This document shows positions 1-6,840 of a stretch of DNA of 11,015 nucleotides, piece after piece. The DNA comes from CAYYOS01 sp964473355 (GTDB taxonomy: Bacteria; Pseudomonadota; Gammaproteobacteria; Burkholderiales; REEB80): positions 1-11,015 of the forward strand of contig CAYYOS010000087.1 of assembly GCA_964473355.1 (NCBI GenBank), given 5' to 3'. A program made the translations under genes and the position numbers. Positions within the stretch are counted from its first letter, which is position 1. Every line of letters starts with the position of its first letter. The notes under the pieces are model-generated. The model searched no databases. It was not told where the DNA came from and worked only from the letters and a program-made list of their open reading frames with translations.

Positions 1-394
1 ATTGCGGGCCATAAGCAATAATAGCTAAAAGCATAATGCCCCAGTAGATATGTGTTTCCCGCCCTACTTCGCCTAAATCCGGGTACGAGATAACCGCGAC
101 GATGTTAAAAACAAACAGTATGATGGCCGACAAACGCGTTCCTAAACCAAAAACCAATAACACCGGAATGATTAATTCCAAGCCTGTGGCGAGGTAAGCG
201 GCGATTTCGGGGGATAGTATAGGAACTTGATATTCGTTTTCAAAAAGTGTGATTGTCGATCCCCAACTTGAAATTTTTGTAAGCCCGGACTTAAAAAATA
301 CGTTGGCTACCCACAAGCGCAATAGTAGATCTACGAATGGTGCAAACCAATTTAGTGTGCCGACCTGAAAATCTAGCCACGATTTAGTTTTCAT
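1..394 (-). CDS. DoxX family membrane protein (BufD/HvfD-like), C-terminus beyond window
   Basis: This gene runs off the left edge, so only the first 131 residues are present and no stop is seen. The ATG at 394-392 follows a good AAGGA ribosome site. The protein reads as DoxX: a first helix around residues 17-36 with LLLRLWVANVFFKSG, then a KISSW and LFENEY loop, a VPIL/PEIAAYLATGLEL stretch, and hydrophobic helices around 68-82, 88-103 and 119-131. DoxX proteins are small inner-membrane proteins that regularly accompany DUF692/DUF2063 genes in bufferin and gold/copper-induced (gig) operons. Their exact role there, perhaps redox or peptide handling, is not settled. Here the gene is divergent from bufA2 rather than within its operon, but it carries the same promoter motif (429-455), which supports membership of the system. 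Confidence 0.87.
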   Translation of the reverse strand, partial: MKTKSWLDFQVGTLNWFAPFVDLLLRLWVANVFFKSGLTKISSWGSTITLFENEYQVPILSPEIAAYLATGLELIIPVLLVFGLGTRLSAIILFVFNIVAVISYPDLGEVGRETHIYWGIMLLAIIAYGPQ

Positions 395-428
395 TTTTTC
401 CTTATATTAAGAGTGTCAGTACGAAATA

Positions 429-455
429 GACACTGGATTTCCATAAAAACTTACA
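429..455 (-). promoter_or_regulatory. Predicted ECF-sigma promoter of doxX
   Basis: Read on the minus strand, this is TGTAAG, 15 bases, AGTGTC, followed by T. The spacing and both blocks match three other sites in the window (507-533 plus, 8094-8120 minus, 8316-8342 plus). The -10-like block lies about 35 bases from the doxX ATG, giving a short leader. The two-block form with this separation is typical of ECF sigma factors, and one is encoded at 10287-10796. Assigning that sigma factor to this promoter is inference. Confidence 0.7.
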
Positions 456-506
456 ATGCATACCCCACGGCCTTCCATAAATCTTTTTAAAATAATTTTT
501 CTAACT

Positions 507-533
507 TGTAAGTAAATGGGTGTACACCGTGTC
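507..533 (+). promoter_or_regulatory. Predicted ECF-sigma promoter of bufA2
   Basis: TGTAAG (507-512), 15 bases, CGTGTC (528-533), followed by T. Both blocks and the spacing are identical to the bufA1 promoter at 8316-8342. It is divergent from the doxX promoter at 429-455. Transcription from here would give a leader of about 140 bases before the bufA2 ATG at 679. That is much longer than the roughly 30-50 base leaders implied for the other three sites. Confidence 0.75.
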
Positions 534-550
534 TCTTGCAATAAGGAAAC

Positions 551-574
551 ATGCAGAGATCAACTGGGGATTGA
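551..574 (+). other. Possible upstream ORF in the bufA2 leader
   Basis: An ATG at 551 preceded by AAGGA (543-547) opens a seven-codon frame, MQRSTGD, ending at TGA 572-574. It lies early in the long predicted bufA2 leader. The rest of the leader, to 678, holds no other gene that I can support. There is no Cys or His run that would suggest amino-acid attenuation. A short ORF with a Shine-Dalgarno-like sequence can arise by chance, so this is only a candidate. Confidence 0.25.
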
Positions 575-678
575 AGTTTCATCAAACTCGGCCAACTCTA
601 CGTGACTTCTGGAATCGGCGTGGGTTGTGCTGTTTCGCCCACCACCTCAATCGTGTTTTATTTATAAAAGGAAATCTC

Positions 679-975
679 ATGTCCGTTAAATCTCAAGGTA
701 CAACGCTGGCCTCCGTCGCTGCTTTTATGGCTTTATCTATGTCAGCTTTTGCAGCAGAAAGCCCCGCAGGTAGCGTAGGTGCCGCAATTGCCGCTAGCGA
801 TAAAGTCCACTGCTATGGCGTGCAATCGTGCAAAGGTAATAGTGATTGCAAAACTGCGGAACACGCATGCAAAGGCCAAAATGCTTGCAAAGGCCACGGC
901 TTTAAAGGTATGTCCGCGAAAGCCTGCTTGGAAGCCGGTGGTGTAATGGCGGATCTCGTCGCGAAAGCTAAGTAA
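679..975 (+). CDS. bufA2: BufA2-family bufferin precursor, secreted Cys-rich metallophore
   Basis: The 98-residue product starts with a classical Sec signal peptide (about residues 1-26, ending SAFA-A), so the mature chain is periplasmic. The mature part has six cysteines (45, 51, 57, 64, 70, 83) in the BufA2 pattern: VHCYGV, SCKG, DCKTA, ACKGQNACKGHGF and MSAKAC near the C-terminus. Bufferins are ribosomally made peptides whose cysteines are converted by the BufB/BufC pair, in characterised members to thiooxazole-type heterocycles. They bind copper and protect against copper excess. The start at 679 is chosen over the in-frame GTG at 520 because the 679 ATG has AAAGGA upstream and begins the signal peptide exactly, whereas the 520 start lies inside the predicted promoter. 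The gene is followed at once by a strong terminator (982-1014). Confidence 0.92.
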   Translation: MSVKSQGTTLASVAAFMALSMSAFAAESPAGSVGAAIAASDKVHCYGVQSCKGNSDCKTAEHACKGQNACKGHGFKGMSAKACLEAGGVMADLVAKAK

Positions 976-981
976 TAAATC

Positions 982-1014
982 AAGAATCCAGGTTCGCCTG
1001 GATTCTTCTTTTTC
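982..1014 (+). terminator. Intrinsic terminator/attenuator between bufA2 and bufB
   Basis: A perfect 11-bp stem (AAGAATCCAGG at 982-992 pairing with 997-1007) closes a TTCG loop and is followed by CTTTTTC (1008-1014). This is a textbook Rho-independent terminator shape. It sits inside the operon, seven bases after the bufA2 stop, so most transcripts should stop after the precursor gene and only read-through would express bufB and bufC. Confidence 0.85.
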
Positions 1015-1020
1015 TGGTAA

Positions 1021-1041
1021 ATGAAACACCCAAACTTATGA
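1021..1041 (+). other. Possible six-codon ORF overlapping the bufB start
   Basis: ATG at 1021 opens the frame MKHPNL, whose TGA (1039-1041) overlaps the bufB ATG (1038-1040) as ATGA. This is the arrangement of translational coupling. bufB itself has no clear ribosome site, which would make coupling useful. However, the small frame also lacks a convincing ribosome site, so this stays tentative. Confidence 0.2.
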
Positions 1042-1877
1042 AAAAAAAATCGCCGGGCTTCGGGTTGGGCCTACGAGCTAAACATTACACGGATTTTTTG
1101 CAGGCGCCTCAGCCTATAGACTGGCTAGAAATCATCTCCGAAAATTATATGGTTCCGGGAGGCAAGCCCATGGTCATGCTCGATGCCATCCTTGAGCGCT
1201 ATCCCGTGGCTATGCACGGCGTATCGCTGTCAATCGGTTCCACCGACGGACTTGATAAAAACTATCTTGTAGACTTAAAAAAATTAGCTAATCGCGCTAA
1301 ACCCTTATGGATTTCCGATCACTTATGCTGGACCGGTGTACAGGGACTAAACTCCCATGACCTGCTTCCCCTCCCCTACAGTGAGGAAGCGCTGCGCTTA
1401 GTAGTGCGGCACGTTGAGCAAGTGCAAGAGGCGCTGGGACAGCGCATGTTACTAGAAAATGTTTCGAGTTATTTGGAATACCGAAGCTCGGAGATGAGCG
1501 AATGGGAATTTTTAAGATTAGTGGCCGAACAGGCAGACTGCCTATTACTGCTGGACGTTAACAATATTTACGTGAGCAGCGTTAATCACGGTTTTGATGC
1601 AAAAGAATTTCTCGACCATTTACCCGTCAACCGGGTGCAGCAAATTCATCTAGCCGGTCACAGTGACCATGGCGATTATATTGTCGATACGCATGATCAC
1701 CCTGTGGCAAAACCGGTATGGGGTTTATATCGTCACGCCTGCGCACACTTTGGTGAAGTGGCAACGATGATTGAACGTGATGACGACATCCCAGAATTGG
1801 AAGTGCTGATTGCAGAATTGAACGAGGCGCGGGCCATAGCCGCCGAATTTTCGGCAGCAGCCGAGGCGGTTGCGTGA
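1038..1877 (+). CDS. bufB: BufB, MNIO (DUF692) bufferin maturase of module 1
   Basis: The 279-residue protein is full length for DUF692, the multinuclear non-heme iron oxygenase family that also contains MbnB and TglH. It folds as a TIM barrel with a two- or three-iron site and uses oxygen to rearrange cysteines in the partner precursor. Candidate metal-site residues are visible in order: H60 (MHGVSLS), D94-H95 (SDHLCW), E140-N141 (LLENVSSY), D173 and N175 (LLDVNNIYVSSVNHGFD), H204 and H208 (IHLAGH), D217 and H219 (VDTHD), E246 (IERDDD). No residue expected from the family appears to be missing. The start has a run of nine A just after the ATG and no obvious ribosome site. The stop overlaps the GTG of bufC by four bases (GTGA), so the two are translationally coupled. 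The substrate is inferred to be BufA2, because it is the neighbour. Confidence 0.94.
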   Translation: MKKKSPGFGLGLRAKHYTDFLQAPQPIDWLEIISENYMVPGGKPMVMLDAILERYPVAMHGVSLSIGSTDGLDKNYLVDLKKLANRAKPLWISDHLCWTGVQGLNSHDLLPLPYSEEALRLVVRHVEQVQEALGQRMLLENVSSYLEYRSSEMSEWEFLRLVAEQADCLLLLDVNNIYVSSVNHGFDAKEFLDHLPVNRVQQIHLAGHSDHGDYIVDTHDHPVAKPVWGLYRHACAHFGEVATMIERDDDIPELEVLIAELNEARAIAAEFSAAAEAVA

Positions 1878-2668
1878 ACACACTGTCTACCTTGCAAGTA
1901 AATTTCCATGAACATTTGCTTAACCTGCCTAATAATATTCAACAGCAAGTAGTTGAGGGCGGGCGCATCAGCGTCGAGCACCGCTTGCATATTTATCACA
2001 ACGCTTATCGAGTAAGGTTATTGGAAACCCTTCAGGATGCCTTTGAAAAAACTTGGGGCTACCTCGGTGACGATGCATTTGAATCGGCAGCCTTGAGCTT
2101 TATCGAAAAGACGCCACCCCAGCATCGCAACTTACGTTGGTATGGCGAAACGTTCCCGCAGTGGCTAGCGACGCGGTTTCCCGACGACGGCGATATCGCG
2201 GAGCTAGCTGTCATGGATTGGCAGTTGCGCAAGGCATTTGATGCGCCGGACGCCCCTCCCCTGCGTGCGGCCGATCTCGCAAGTCTTTCCGCAGCGGATT
2301 GGGATAAAATCGGGTTTCACCTTACGCCTAGCCTGTATGTAACACCTGTGCGATATAACACCGTCTCAATCTGGCACGCGCTGGATCGAGACGAAACGCC
2401 GCCTACGGCGGAAAGCTTGGCCGATACTAGTTGGCTATTAACCTGGCGCAAAGGCTGGCAACCGCATTTTCGAACCATTCAAGGCGCTGAGTTCAACGCA
2501 ATATCATTATTGATACAAGGCGAGTCATTCGCGCAGATGTGTAGCCACTTAAACGAATTATTTCCCGAACGCGATATCGCCACGCTTGCGGCCGAAATGC
2601 TGGCAACCTGGCTCCGCGACGAACTAGTCGTCGCGCTAACTGGTGATATTAGACCTTCGAAGACGTAG
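1874..2668 (+). CDS. bufC: BufC, DUF2063 partner protein of module 1
   Basis: This 264-residue cytoplasmic protein has the HvfC/BufC-type N-terminal DUF2063 domain. The family signature is at residues 37-58 (RLHIYHNAYRVRLLETLQDAF), followed by W..YLGDDAFESAAL and the helix AELAVMDWQLRKAFDAP near 108-126. The C-terminal half is less conserved and probably forms the precursor-recognition part seen in related partner proteins. DUF2063 proteins bind the precursor and the DUF692 enzyme and are required for modification, but are not enzymes themselves. The start is a GTG overlapping the bufB stop by four bases, so expression should be coupled. No U-tract terminator follows; a hairpin lies at 2800-2823 in the convergent gap. 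Confidence 0.9.
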   Translation: MNTLSTLQVNFHEHLLNLPNNIQQQVVEGGRISVEHRLHIYHNAYRVRLLETLQDAFEKTWGYLGDDAFESAALSFIEKTPPQHRNLRWYGETFPQWLATRFPDDGDIAELAVMDWQLRKAFDAPDAPPLRAADLASLSAADWDKIGFHLTPSLYVTPVRYNTVSIWHALDRDETPPTAESLADTSWLLTWRKGWQPHFRTIQGAEFNAISLLIQGESFAQMCSHLNELFPERDIATLAAEMLATWLRDELVVALTGDIRPSKT

Positions 2669-2799
2669 CAAACCTCCGATACTAAGTTACCCGCAAGGTA
2701 TAAGCCTTTTGGTTGCCCGAGCGTTACCAGTGGAGTATTCGTTTGTTAATTAAACCGCTAGCCACACGCCTTTGGAATTGATCAAGCTACTCTTTGGAC

Positions 2800-2823
2800 T
2801 GCCCTCGAGATAGCTCCAGGGCA
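2800..2823. other. Hairpin in convergent gap after bufC
   Basis: TGCCCT (2800-2805) pairs with AGGGCA (2818-2823). Inside a C-C mismatch, GAG/CTC extend the stem around an ATAG loop. It sits between the convergent ends of bufC and the minus-strand membrane protein gene, where a shared terminator would be expected. Neither strand has a T-run after the stem, so intrinsic termination is doubtful. The rest of 2669-2855 shows nothing else I can support. Confidence 0.3.
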
Positions 2824-2855
2824 AAAGGACCGAACGACTGTGCCTTGTCAGCGGT

Positions 2856-3632
2856 TTAGCATGGCACCACGGATACCGAGCTTCCTAGCACGTCTAAAAT
2901 GCGATTTATTAGCGTCGTCGTAATTCGGGCGTGATTAAAGAGGATATCGGAAAGAAACGCAAACACGATGCCCAAGTAGCCTATATAGGCAAACCCAACA
3001 TAATCGTTAAATACTAGGGTATGCAACCAGTTTTGGTTGAAAAGATACAGCCAGGCTGTTAACCCAGCCGCAGCAAGTAAAACTATTGCCGGTAACACTA
3101 GATGGTAGCCGGCTCGTTTTTTTATCACCGTAGCTAAGGCCAATAACCCGAATACCAGCGCATTGGTTCCTGTAAAGATTCTAAACTCACGTGTCAGCTT
3201 CCCCGCCGTTTCCATGTATTTTGTTCTAATGAGGGTATTGAGCCGATCAGTAGCGAGCGCGGCTGCGCCAATTTGCCATATGAACCCGTCGCTAACGCTG
3301 GTTTCAATCTTTTTGCGACATTCGCAATCAAGATTTTGCATTTCCGCAATGACTATTGCGAGGCGTTGCGGTAGACCCGCCGCCAGCTGTTGCTTGGCGG
3401 TAGCAATTTCAGCTGCGTAGCCCTGGAGAAATCGTCCCGCTTTTTTAGCCAAGAATGCTGTATCAAGCGATTCCACTTTTTCGCGTACTTCTTTTTCCAC
3501 CTCATAGCGGATGATGCGCTTAGCGGTTTGCTCCACAAGCGCGGGGTTTAGATATGAAGTAAGGAGTGCAGTACCAAAAATGAGAGCGCCTATTGCTCCC
3601 AACAGTGTGAGCATTATACGTAAACTATTCAT
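2856..3632 (-). CDS. Unrecognised inner-membrane protein, large periplasmic domain, four predicted helices
   Basis: I do not recognise this 258-residue protein. It has a membrane helix at about residues 6-26, a soluble charged and partly helical segment (about 30-150), then three helices near 154-170, 177-198 and 211-233. By the positive-inside rule (KKR at 171-173 cytoplasmic), the soluble segment should be periplasmic. That segment starts with a Lys/Glu-rich helix (RYEVEKEVREKVES) that could form a coiled coil, and contains a CEC pair (C103, C105), a possible thiol metal or redox site. There is another Cys at the very C-terminus (C258). The gene lies 69 bases downstream of the GGDEF-EAL gene on the same strand and may share its transcript. 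The nearest purine-rich site, GGAGG, is 23 bases from the ATG, with a hairpin between them (3634-3658). Confidence 0.75.
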   Translation of the reverse strand: MNSLRIMLTLLGAIGALIFGTALLTSYLNPALVEQTAKRIIRYEVEKEVREKVESLDTAFLAKKAGRFLQGYAAEIATAKQQLAAGLPQRLAIVIAEMQNLDCECRKKIETSVSDGFIWQIGAAALATDRLNTLIRTKYMETAGKLTREFRIFTGTNALVFGLLALATVIKKRAGYHLVLPAIVLLAAAGLTAWLYLFNQNWLHTLVFNDYVGFAYIGYLGIVFAFLSDILFNHARITTTLINRILDVLGSSVSVVPC

Positions 3633-3633
3633 A

Positions 3634-3658
3634 AGGCTGTGCCTTGCAGCACTAGCCT
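3634..3658 (-). promoter_or_regulatory. Hairpin between GGAGG and the start of the membrane-protein gene
   Basis: On the minus strand, AGGCT pairs with AGCCT and, across a bulged A, GTGC pairs with GCAC around a TGCAAG loop. That gives nine base pairs in 25 bases. The stem overlaps the last bases of GGAGG (3660-3656) and ends two bases before the ATG (3632). It could either hide the ribosome site or bring a distant one closer to the start. No experiment or comparison supports either reading yet. Confidence 0.3.
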
Positions 3659-3701
3659 CCAGAGAGATATCGGTTGCAAGACAATATATTTTATGACATC
3701 T

Positions 3702-6002
3702 TTAAGCCTTAACATTCTTACCTTTGCCGCCGTTACTCAGCCGTTCGAGGTTCGCCTGGAGCAGGTGGTTCAGTTCGTTTTGCGGAACAGGTCTACTGAA
3801 CAAGTAACCTTGCGCCTCATCGCAGCCTAACTGTTTTAACAGAGCAAGTTGTTCGGCTGTTTCTACTCCTTCCGCAATGACATTGAGATTCAGACTTTGC
3901 CCAAGCAGAATAATGGATTTCGTGATGGAAGCGTCGTTAGGATCGGTGGTCATATGGCGAACGAAAGACTGATCTACTTTGAGTCTATTAATGGGGAAGC
4001 GTTTTAAATAGCTGAGCGAAGAATACCCTGTCCCGAAATCATCAATTGAAAGCTGGAGATTCAATGCGCGCAGATTGTTTAGTGTGGCGATGGTTTTATC
4101 TGCGTCGTGCATGGCCACGCTTTCGGTAATTTCTAATTCCAGATAACGTGGGTTGAGCCCCGTTTCTTTGATCACCGCTGAAACGAGTTCAGTAAATTCC
4201 GGATGTTGAAACTGCCGCGCAGAGATGTTCACTGCCACAATCAACTCGTCAAAACCAGCATCGTGCCAAAGCTTCGCCTGCAAACAAGCGGTCCGCAGTA
4301 CCCATTCACCGATGGGAATAATGAGCCCCGATTCTTCTGCAAGCGGGATAAATTCCCCCGGTGAGATTGAAGTTTTGCCGTCACGTTGCCACCTTAGCAA
4401 AGCTTCAACCCCCAGTATTTTGTGGGTCGCGATTGCTATCTGAGGCTGATAATGCAGACTCAACTCATTACGCTCTAAAGCGTGGCGTAAACCGTTTTCC
4501 AGTGACAGCCAACGCTCCGCCTTCTCGTTCATGTCCTGCGTGTAGCATTGGAACGCATTACCTCCCAGCAGGCTGACGCGATTGACCGCAGCTTCTGCGT
4601 TTCTGATTAAGCTTTCCGGGTCTTGCCCATCCATGGGGAAAATACTGGCGCCTATGCTTAATGAAAAAAAGAATTCCTGTTTGTTCACGTTTAATGGTTC
4701 GTGCATGCTAACGAGGAACTTTTCGGCAAGCAATTGAAGCTGTTGCGTACTTGCTAATTCTGGTAACAGTAGACTGAAGGTTGCGCCTTCAAATCGGAAC
4801 AATACGGCGCCACGGGCCAGATCTTGGTTCGCATCGAGCAGCGAATTTAGTCGTAGGGCTATGGTATGGAGCAAATTGTCGCTTGCTTCATAACCTTGGC
4901 TTTCCAGTATTCGTTTAATACGATCAAGTCGCAGCAAAGCGACGGCCAGCATGCCCTCCCCCTTTATTTGTCGGATGGTATCTTGGAGACGCTCACCAAG
5001 CATACGCCGGTTTGGCAGGCCAGTTAGTTCATCATGGTAAGCTTGATACACGAGGTTTTCTTCTGCTCGCTTCCGGTCAGTTATGTCGGAAATGTAAACG
5101 TGGAAAAGATGTAAATCTGTTAGCGCATGGACAAAACAGTCGAGTATATGACCGTGTTTGGCGTACTCCAGGGACAGACTTTCCTGGCCGGCAGATTTAA
5201 GTTGGGCGAGACGTGATTCGAAATCGTCTGGCAATAATTGATTTGCGTTAGATAAACCGAGTTGTGAAGCTAATTCAGTTGTAGCCGGATTAGCGTAAGC
5301 CACCACGCCATCCCAGGCCAAACGCATGACGGGGCTGGGGTTGCGCTCGGGAAACATGGCGAGGCGCCGTCTTTCGGCGTTCTCCGCAATGTACGCGTTG
5401 ACGTAATAGCCGATGAGGATAGCAATGACGAAAATAACTATGCTGAAGCCAATGACCATCTGTATGATGAGCCGGGTGCGGGATTGGGCTAAATTCCCAC
5501 TCTCGAAGACGCTTTTCTGATTTAGGCTGACCAACGCGTCCATCACGGGCGAAATTTTATTTTCGGTCTCGCTTACCTGCCCCAATATTTCCCGAGCATT
5601 ATCCCAATCAACGGCAGGGGTATTGAGAGTCTGGTCCAGCGCTACGGCTTGCTGTGAAATCTGGTCAACTAAAGTTTCAATCTGCAGAAGTAGATTTTTT
5701 CCATCCTCGCTAGTATGAATTGTGCGTAAACCAGACTGAATATCTTGCTGTGTTGCCTCGTAGCGTTTTACAAAGGCATTGCGGTCGGTAGTGGCATAGT
5801 ATTCATAGAGGACAGGCTTTTGCGCAAATATGGCCACCCGTAGTTTTGAAATAGCATTGAGCCGGGGAAGATTATCTTCTACTAGTGAGCCGGTCACGGC
5901 CGATACAGCATTCCCATTAATGTAAATGAGGGTGGATAGCGTTACCCCCAAGGCTAGAACCAGCAAATAAACAGCAAGAATTTTTTTTGAGAGAGATGAC
6001 AT
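3702..6002 (-). CDS. Membrane PAS-GGDEF-EAL protein, probable c-di-GMP phosphodiesterase
   Basis: This 766-residue protein has a membrane helix at about 8-28, a helical periplasmic sensor segment to about 175, a second helix near 178-200, a PAS-like region (about 215-310), a GGDEF domain (about 318-485) and a C-terminal EAL domain (about 498-750). The EAL domain keeps its catalytic set: EALLRW (533-538), N592 in VNISARQF, ELEITES (622-628), DDFGTGYSSL (654-663), K675 and D677, E711 in AEGVE, and Q731. It should therefore hydrolyse c-di-GMP to pGpG. The GGDEF signature is replaced by EGATF (405-409) and the usual DLDRFK is RLDRIK, so cyclase activity is unlikely and this domain is probably regulatory. 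The ATG at 6002 has no strong ribosome site. The gene begins 58 bases after hvfC on the same strand, so read-through from the hvf genes is possible, though a local -10 (6029-6034) also exists. Confidence 0.92.
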   Translation of the reverse strand: MSSLSKKILAVYLLVLALGVTLSTLIYINGNAVSAVTGSLVEDNLPRLNAISKLRVAIFAQKPVLYEYYATTDRNAFVKRYEATQQDIQSGLRTIHTSEDGKNLLLQIETLVDQISQQAVALDQTLNTPAVDWDNAREILGQVSETENKISPVMDALVSLNQKSVFESGNLAQSRTRLIIQMVIGFSIVIFVIAILIGYYVNAYIAENAERRRLAMFPERNPSPVMRLAWDGVVAYANPATTELASQLGLSNANQLLPDDFESRLAQLKSAGQESLSLEYAKHGHILDCFVHALTDLHLFHVYISDITDRKRAEENLVYQAYHDELTGLPNRRMLGERLQDTIRQIKGEGMLAVALLRLDRIKRILESQGYEASDNLLHTIALRLNSLLDANQDLARGAVLFRFEGATFSLLLPELASTQQLQLLAEKFLVSMHEPLNVNKQEFFFSLSIGASIFPMDGQDPESLIRNAEAAVNRVSLLGGNAFQCYTQDMNEKAERWLSLENGLRHALERNELSLHYQPQIAIATHKILGVEALLRWQRDGKTSISPGEFIPLAEESGLIIPIGEWVLRTACLQAKLWHDAGFDELIVAVNISARQFQHPEFTELVSAVIKETGLNPRYLELEITESVAMHDADKTIATLNNLRALNLQLSIDDFGTGYSSLSYLKRFPINRLKVDQSFVRHMTTDPNDASITKSIILLGQSLNLNVIAEGVETAEQLALLKQLGCDEAQGYLFSRPVPQNELNHLLQANLERLSNGGKGKNVKA

Positions 6003-6028
6003 CGCATACTGGTTTGAAGTTGTGATTT

Positions 6029-6034
6029 ATTATA
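6029..6034 (-). promoter_or_regulatory. Possible housekeeping -10 box for the GGDEF-EAL gene
   Basis: The minus strand reads TATAAT here, a perfect -10 hexamer, 26 bases before the ATG at 6002. No good TTGACA-like -35 is found at 16-18 bases, so this is a partial promoter call. If real, it would let the phosphodiesterase be made independently of the hvf transcript. Confidence 0.35.
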
Positions 6035-6060
6035 CCCATTCGTCTATGCGGTGGAGATGT

Positions 6061-6840
6061 CTAGCTGGTTTGTCTCCATGTACCTATAATAATTTGAGCA
6101 GAGTATAGCGCTCGCAGAGTTTCGTATCCATTCGCCAACACTGGAGAGGAATCCGGGCAACCGAGCTCCATGGCAATCTGGCGTAGTGCTTTTTCCCCTG
6201 TAAGCAGTTGCGATTGCAACAGCAGGAGCAAACGCTTGGTGGTTGAGTTGATCAACATGAATTTCACCTCGTCTTCCGTATCGCGAATAATGGCAAAGTG
6301 CGTTTCTTCCTGCTCTTCCCTTGCGGGTTTAAAGTTGGGGCCAATGCGGTGCACTGGATAAGCGTAAGTTTGCAGAGACAAAAGCGGACTGACCGCTGGT
6401 CGTGCATTCAGCAAATCGCCGTGGGGGTCAATCAGCGCTAAATTGATTTCCTTGCTAGAAACCGAAAGCATAAGCTCAACCCATTCATAGTGCGCCAAAT
6501 CACATAAGAAAGCCGGGTCTTCTGGCTGCTCGCCGCGTTCGTTTTTCAGATACTGAATAAATTCATCTGGAATTTGGCGAAAAAATGGGGTGTGGCAGCG
6601 ATGTACGGAGAAAAAGTCCCGCACCAACTTTGACCATCGGCGTTTTCCCAAGACCCTCCGCAATACCGGAAAGCAGGCCAGCAGAAAACCTTCCAGATTG
6701 GTATACACCAGTTCGTTGTAAACTTTCATACGCCATGCAGGCACACCCGGCGGTCGCATATTTTGCCTCGGATTGCGAATGTGGCTAGCAAAGGCACGCT
6801 GGTACTGTTGGAATGAGGGAATATCAGGCTTTTCGGGCAT
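6061..6840 (-). CDS. hvfC: HvfC-type DUF2063 partner protein of module 2
   Basis: A 259-residue protein with the HvfC/BufC N-terminal domain. After an initial FQQYQRAFASHIRNP comes the domain signature RMKVYNELVYTNLEGFLLACFPVLRRVLG (about residues 37-65), then W..LVRDFF, PFFRQIPDEFIQYL and LCDLAHYEWVELML. This is the longer HvfC style with a C-terminal domain ending in a helical LNSTTKRLL / LLLLQSQ-like winged-helix stretch, clearly different from both BufC proteins here. It should bring the HvfA precursor to HvfB. I choose the ATG at 6838-6840, which overlaps hvfB by 17 bases. The frame stays open to a TTG at 6876, but that start would add 12 residues and a 53-base overlap. The ribosome site is weak, consistent with coupling to hvfB. 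Confidence 0.9.
   Translation of the reverse strand: MPEKPDIPSFQQYQRAFASHIRNPRQNMRPPGVPAWRMKVYNELVYTNLEGFLLACFPVLRRVLGKRRWSKLVRDFFSVHRCHTPFFRQIPDEFIQYLKNERGEQPEDPAFLCDLAHYEWVELMLSVSSKEINLALIDPHGDLLNARPAVSPLLSLQTYAYPVHRIGPNFKPAREEQEETHFAIIRDTEDEVKFMLINSTTKRLLLLLQSQLLTGEKALRQIAMELGCPDSSPVLANGYETLRALYSAQIIIGTWRQTS

Noticed and set aside
278..304. Another TGTAAG on the plus strand
   Set aside because: The position 15 bases on reads TACGTT, not NRTGTC, and it lies inside the doxX coding region pointing at no gene start.
520..678. N-terminal extension of bufA2 from the GTG at 520
   Set aside because: It would start inside the promoter motif, bury the signal peptide 53 residues in, and ignore the better ATG with AAAGGA at 679.
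2800..2823. Bidirectional intrinsic terminator between bufC and the membrane protein gene
   Set aside because: The hairpin is real on paper but has an internal mismatch and no T-run on either strand, so I list it only as a hairpin.
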